Source: an uncultured Acetatifactor sp.
GTDB taxonomy: Bacteria > Bacillota > Clostridia > Lachnospirales > Lachnospiraceae
DNA: 63,886 bases
NCBI GenBank assembly: GCA_947595925.1
Contig: CANQEV010000010.1
Location: forward strand, 1 to 63,886
Direction of reading: 5' to 3'
A model generated the notes under the pieces. It had not been told where the DNA came from. It ran no database searches and saw only the letters and a list, made by a program, of their open reading frames with translations. Positions 60,794-63,886 of the stretch are shown here, one piece after another (position 1 is the first letter of the stretch; each line of letters starts with the position of its first letter). The translations under genes and the position numbers were made by a program.

Positions 60794-62549
60794 TTTCATC
60801 CTCTGTCAGAACCACGCACTTCTTATCCCGGATGGCATAGACCCGGGTGCAGAGGTTCAGCACCGTGGGCCGGTGCGTGGTCACGATGCAGGTCCTGGGG
60901 ACCTCGTCCCCCATGATATTCTTCAGCACCCGGCGCTCTGTCGCCACGTCCAGCGCGGAAGTCGCCTCATCCAGGAGCAGGATCGGCGTATCTCGCAGCA
61001 GGGCCCTCGCGATGGACAGCCGCTGGGCCTGTCCCTCGGAAAAACCGCCGCCCCTCTCCTTAATCTCGCTGTAAATCCCATCTGGAAGTTTTTCTACAAA
61101 ATCCCAGGCGCAGGCCAGCTTCAATGCCTGAACGATCTCTTCGTCCGTGGCATCTTCCTTTACGCTCCGCATATTCTGGGCGATGGTTCCCGAAAACATG
61201 GTGTTTCCCTGGGGTACATAGGAGAACAACTGACGGGTTCCCGGGGAAAGTTCAAACCCCGGCGTTTCCGCGGGAGCTCCCGCCCAAAACTGCGTCTCTC
61301 CCCCCTGCACCGGGATCAGCGAGAGCAGGATCCGCATCATGGTGGTCTTGCCCTCTCCGGAAGGCCCTACCAGGGCGATGATCTCATGGGGCCGTGCCTC
61401 CATGGATGCCTTTTCAAACACCTTTGTACCGTTCTGATATGTGTATTGCACATCCTGCAGTGTAAGGCCGATGCCCTTCTCACGATACTTCCGTACAAAC
61501 TCCTCCACCTCCGGACGCTTGCTATCGTCCTCCCGGGGCATCTCCACGATATCCATGAGACGGCCCGCGGAGGTGGTCAGATTGATCACTGAAGGGACGA
61601 GGGAGGTCAGATTGTGAAGGGCACCGGTGAGGGTGCCTGAAAGCCCCAAAAACATCGTCATGGTTCCGTAATCGATGGCACCGCTCCAAACCCGGTAGAT
61701 CCCCCAGCCGTAGGAGGCGTAGGAAACCACCAGCCCTACCGTACTCATGAGCAGCGAGGTCCAGATAGACATCCTCTGAAAATCCAAACGCATGGAGATA
61801 TATTCCTGCTGAAGCTGCTTTAGATTCCGGACATAAAGCCCGATCAGATCAAAAGCTTTGATCGTCTGGATATTAGAAAATGTCTCCTGGTTAAAGCCGG
61901 ACATCTTCGCCCCCATGGCCATGCTCCGCTGATTGTTGTTGATCATGCGGTTCATCAGAGTTTTTGAAAGAATAAGGCTCACCGGCATACCAAGGAACGC
62001 AAAAATGGCAAAAGTAGCGTCATTGTACAGTACGACCGCAAAGGCACTGACAAAACGAAAGAAATAGATGATGGCGTTCGGAACAAAATTGAGAACACCA
62101 CTGGAAATATTGGAGGCGTCGGAACCCCACCGGGTCAAAAGATCTCCCGTGTGATAATTCGTCAGAGACTCCCAGTCTGTCACCAGAATCTTAGAAAAAA
62201 TGTCCGACTTGATCTCCGCATCCACCTTCATCCCCACCCAGCTGGAAGCATAGCTGGAAATCTGGCTTACGATCAGATTTCCAACATTCAGCCCGATCAA
62301 CATTGCAAAAGTCTTCACTACCGCTCCCGCCTGATAGCCGGTAATAATATTGACCAGATCCCTGGATACAAAGCTGCTTCCAAGGGAGACCACTGTTCCC
62401 AGTAGCCCAAGAAGCGTATAAAGGATCATCGCCAGCCAATATCTCCTGGCATAGTCATAAATCCACAATGTCTGTCTCCACATTTCCCGAAGACGCCCCG
62501 CCTTAACGCGGGAGAGATAAAACTGAATGTGCCCTTTAAGATTTGCCAT
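60768..62549 (-). CDS. ABC transporter, fused membrane and ATPase domains
   Basis: 593-residue half transporter that should work as a dimer. Six membrane helices occupy about residues 30-330. The ATPase has Walker A GPSGEGKTT, the signature FSEGQ, Walker B ILLLDEATSALD and the switch TTHRP. There is no N-terminal C39 peptidase domain, so any leader cleavage must come from another protein, such as the S24/S26 protease nearby. It lies 162 bp downstream of the 138-residue gene with a hairpin between. Export of that product is the natural guess; lipid or drug transport is the alternative. Confidence 0.9.
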   Translation of the reverse strand: MANLKGHIQFYLSRVKAGRLREMWRQTLWIYDYARRYWLAMILYTLLGLLGTVVSLGSSFVSRDLVNIITGYQAGAVVKTFAMLIGLNVGNLIVSQISSYASSWVGMKVDAEIKSDIFSKILVTDWESLTNYHTGDLLTRWGSDASNISSGVLNFVPNAIIYFFRFVSAFAVVLYNDATFAIFAFLGMPVSLILSKTLMNRMINNNQRSMAMGAKMSGFNQETFSNIQTIKAFDLIGLYVRNLKQLQQEYISMRLDFQRMSIWTSLLMSTVGLVVSYASYGWGIYRVWSGAIDYGTMTMFLGLSGTLTGALHNLTSLVPSVINLTTSAGRLMDIVEMPREDDSKRPEVEEFVRKYREKGIGLTLQDVQYTYQNGTKVFEKASMEARPHEIIALVGPSGEGKTTMMRILLSLIPVQGGETQFWAGAPAETPGFELSPGTRQLFSYVPQGNTMFSGTIAQNMRSVKEDATDEEIVQALKLACAWDFVEKLPDGIYSEIKERGGGFSEGQAQRLSIARALLRDTPILLLDEATSALDVATERRVLKNIMGDEVPRTCIVTTHRPTVLNLCTRVYAIRDKKCVVLTEDEITKMINDF

Positions 62550-62623
62550 TCTTTTCTTTCACTCCACAATTTTTATATTCATAAACAAAATTATATCATT
62601 TGTTTTTATAAATTTCCACGATA

Positions 62624-62653
62624 AAATGGCCGAAGATTTCTCTCCGACCATTT
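62624..62653 (-). terminator. Attenuator-like hairpin between small gene and exporter
   Basis: On the minus strand AAATGGTCGGAG pairs with CTTCGGCCATTT (two G-T pairs) and is followed by TATC. It would let the small gene be transcribed in excess of the exporter. Confidence 0.62.
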
Positions 62654-62711
62654 CTTAAATATTTTCCTAACCTATTTTCTAGAAATAATTTTACAAGTAT
62701 CGCTTCTTATT

Positions 62712-63128
62712 TTACCATTCATGATTATATGCACACTGATGATCGCAAGACATATACGCACTATTTACAGCTAAGCCTTCTCCTGATTCAGCATATATGT
62801 TTCCTAAACCATCATGATCCACCCCATTGTTATGGTAAGCGTATCTAACAACAATCACATTAGTCCCATCACCGCTTATGTCCGTACTATGCGTGCAGGT
62901 CACATTTTTCACCGGCTGGTTAAAGATAATTGTAAGTTCCTGAGTCTTGCTGTGATGCCCATCTGCAGCATTATGATCTGCATCAAACTGAAAGCAATAA
63001 TTTTCTCGTCCCCCTTCAGGCTTTTGTGTCAATGTCCAAGTTACCTTATAACAATCTCCGCTCGCCATATACACGCTCTCAGCCAGACCATCATTTGCCA
63101 CAACCATAGGCTTTACATAATTTTTCAT
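62712..63128 (-). CDS. Putative exported product with leader-like N terminus, 138 aa
   Basis: No named family. The N terminus MKNYVKPMVVANDGLAESVY ends in MASG, after which the character changes to a beta-rich, Gly/Asn/His-rich domain. That domain has five cysteines (26, 45, 78, 128, 132) and motifs such as HNNGVDHDGLGN. I recall similar leaders (KPxVxxNxxLAExVY-xASG) in other clostridial small proteins. It has no classic signal peptide. AGGAGGATAAAGCT precedes the ATG. It precedes an ABC exporter, close to a protease and a PqqD-HprK gene, which suggests a processed, exported product. It is long for a RiPP precursor; a secreted folded protein is the alternative. Confidence 0.72.
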   Translation of the reverse strand: MKNYVKPMVVANDGLAESVYMASGDCYKVTWTLTQKPEGGRENYCFQFDADHNAADGHHSKTQELTIIFNQPVKNVTCTHSTDISGDGTNVIVVRYAYHNNGVDHDGLGNIYAESGEGLAVNSAYMSCDHQCAYNHEW

Positions 63129-63262
63129 AGCTTTATCCTCCTGATTTATTTAATTTTGAGAGAAATTTTCCCTCTCTTCATACTTATACACTACCATACT
63201 TTTTCGGATCCCGCAAGAAATCTAACCAAACTGTTACATTTTGAAACCCTTTTTCATATAAA

Positions 63263-63886
63263 TTATTTCGGACACTCCTGCAGGTGCCTGTAAATCTCTT
63301 CCGCATCCCTCACCCCGCAACGCTCAATAGCCCCGCAGATCCGCTGCACATGTTCCAGCGGTTCCTCCAGACCCTCCGCGATCCCTTCCGGCGTCTGGCC
63401 CTTTTGAACCTTTTTTTGAATCATCTGGATGAGTTTAATCTCGCTTCCCTCGGTCAGGCCCGCGGTTCTTCCTTCTGCTCTTCCTTCTGCTCTTCCTTCT
63501 GCTCTTCCTTCTGCTCTTCCTTCTGCTCTTCCAGCTTCCCTGCCTTCCGTCAATCCGGCCTCCCGGCCTTCGGCCCTTCCGCGTTCGAGCCCGTCCTCCA
63601 CGCCTTCCTCATATCTCACCGCCAGGGCGTCCTCCATGTTGAACTGCGTAAATAACATATTCTCCACCTCCGATCCGTGCTTCTTCACAAAGTCCGCAAA
63701 GATCCCCTCCTGGATGCAGTCCCGGATTGCCAGGGTAACCGCTTCGTCCCGGCTCTTTTCCTTCTCCAGATATGTCCGGATTTTCTGCATGAACCAGGAA
63801 TACTCATACAGGGGCATACATTCCCGCAAAATCTTATGGTTCACCGGGAGATTGATGTTGATCATCTTTACTGTCAATTCTAACAT
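63263..63886 (-). CDS. Rpn-type PD-(D/E)XK nuclease/transposase, C-terminal part
   Basis: Partial: the gene runs off the window end, and the methionine at the edge is probably internal. The visible 207 residues match the C-terminal half of Rpn/PD-(D/E)XK putative transposases (NINLPVNHKILRECMPLYEYSWFMQKIR, then AIRDCIQEGIFADFVKKHGSEV). A run of AEGR repeats follows, from a 12-bp DNA repeat. The catalytic N-terminal half would lie outside. Such proteins promote recA-independent recombination in some bacteria. It is upstream of the 138-residue gene on the same strand. Confidence 0.85.
   Translation of the reverse strand: MLELTVKMININLPVNHKILRECMPLYEYSWFMQKIRTYLEKEKSRDEAVTLAIRDCIQEGIFADFVKKHGSEVENMLFTQFNMEDALAVRYEEGVEDGLERGRAEGREAGLTEGREAGRAEGRAEGRAEGRAEGRAEGRTAGLTEGSEIKLIQMIQKKVQKGQTPEGIAEGLEEPLEHVQRICGAIERCGVRDAEEIYRHLQECPK
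63465..63536. repeat. 12-bp tandem repeat, six units
   Basis: Units of GCTCTTCCTTCT (first and last diverged) repeat in frame inside the Rpn-type gene and encode the (AEGR)n stretch. Repeat number is likely to vary between strains. Confidence 0.92.

Noticed and set aside
58821..63128. Lasso peptide cluster
   Set aside because: The PqqD-HprK fusion is reminiscent, but no asparagine-synthetase-like cyclase or transglutaminase-like protease is present and the product is 138 residues.

Overview
The window looks like chromosome from an anaerobic gut-type Firmicute, most likely a Lachnospiraceae member. The evidence is a clostridial gene set (DUF4364, CarD-like and DUF1385 proteins, FapA/DUF342, IorAB-PaaK, pyruvate phosphate dikinase), a T-box before thrS, an L20-type leader before infC, strong AAGGAGG ribosome sites and TTGACA-17-TATAAT promoters. 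Most genes are GC-rich. The stretches around 1-2.5 kb, 46-48.5 kb, 50-51.3 kb and 62.6-63.3 kb are clearly more AT-rich and carry accessory genes. No ribosomal RNA, CRISPR array or prophage was seen.

Layout. 0-2.5 kb: AT-rich hypothetical genes, one a frameshifted lipoprotein. 2.7-9.3 kb: YqeG-type phosphatase, amidohydrolase, the iorA-iorB-paaK operon for anaerobic oxidation of aryl pyruvates, tRNA-Gly(CCC) and a metallophosphoesterase. 9.5-27 kb: housekeeping genes, namely glmS, infC-rpmI-rplT with an attenuator and an AUU start, thrS with a T-box, a CarD-like regulator, a MATE pump, an AraC regulator, DUF1385-prmC-prfA, rpmE, rho, malic enzyme, DUF4364 and truA. 27-43 kb: carbohydrate use and signalling. 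A solute-binding lipoprotein is coupled to a hybrid histidine kinase, a LacI regulator precedes uxaC, a GH43 enzyme and a GH10 xylanase diverge from one region, and three genes fit cyclic-di-GMP control (HD-GYP regulator, FapA-like protein, FIST-EAL protein). 42.7-46.7 kb: a VanRS-like two-component system with a D,D-carboxypeptidase, then gpmA.

46.7-51.3 kb is an accessory island. It holds three 40-bp tandem repeats, a duplicated 80-residue gene, a decayed zeta-toxin gene absent from ordinary gene calls, an IS30-family element flanked by a 14-bp direct repeat, and a two-gene unit that looks like a toxin-antitoxin pair with a GNAT acetyltransferase and an unfamiliar 64-residue partner.

51.5-58.9 kb returns to core genes: ppdK, a polytopic membrane protein, an ABC-F ATPase and a PHP phosphoesterase. 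58.8-63.1 kb is the best candidate for an undescribed system. It contains a signal-peptidase-like protease, a fused PqqD-HPr-kinase-like protein, an ABC exporter and a 138-residue product with a leader-like N terminus. The protease and kinase genes diverge from a perfect 10-bp palindrome set between two -10 boxes, and a hairpin separates the small gene from its exporter. The window ends inside an Rpn-type nuclease/transposase gene.
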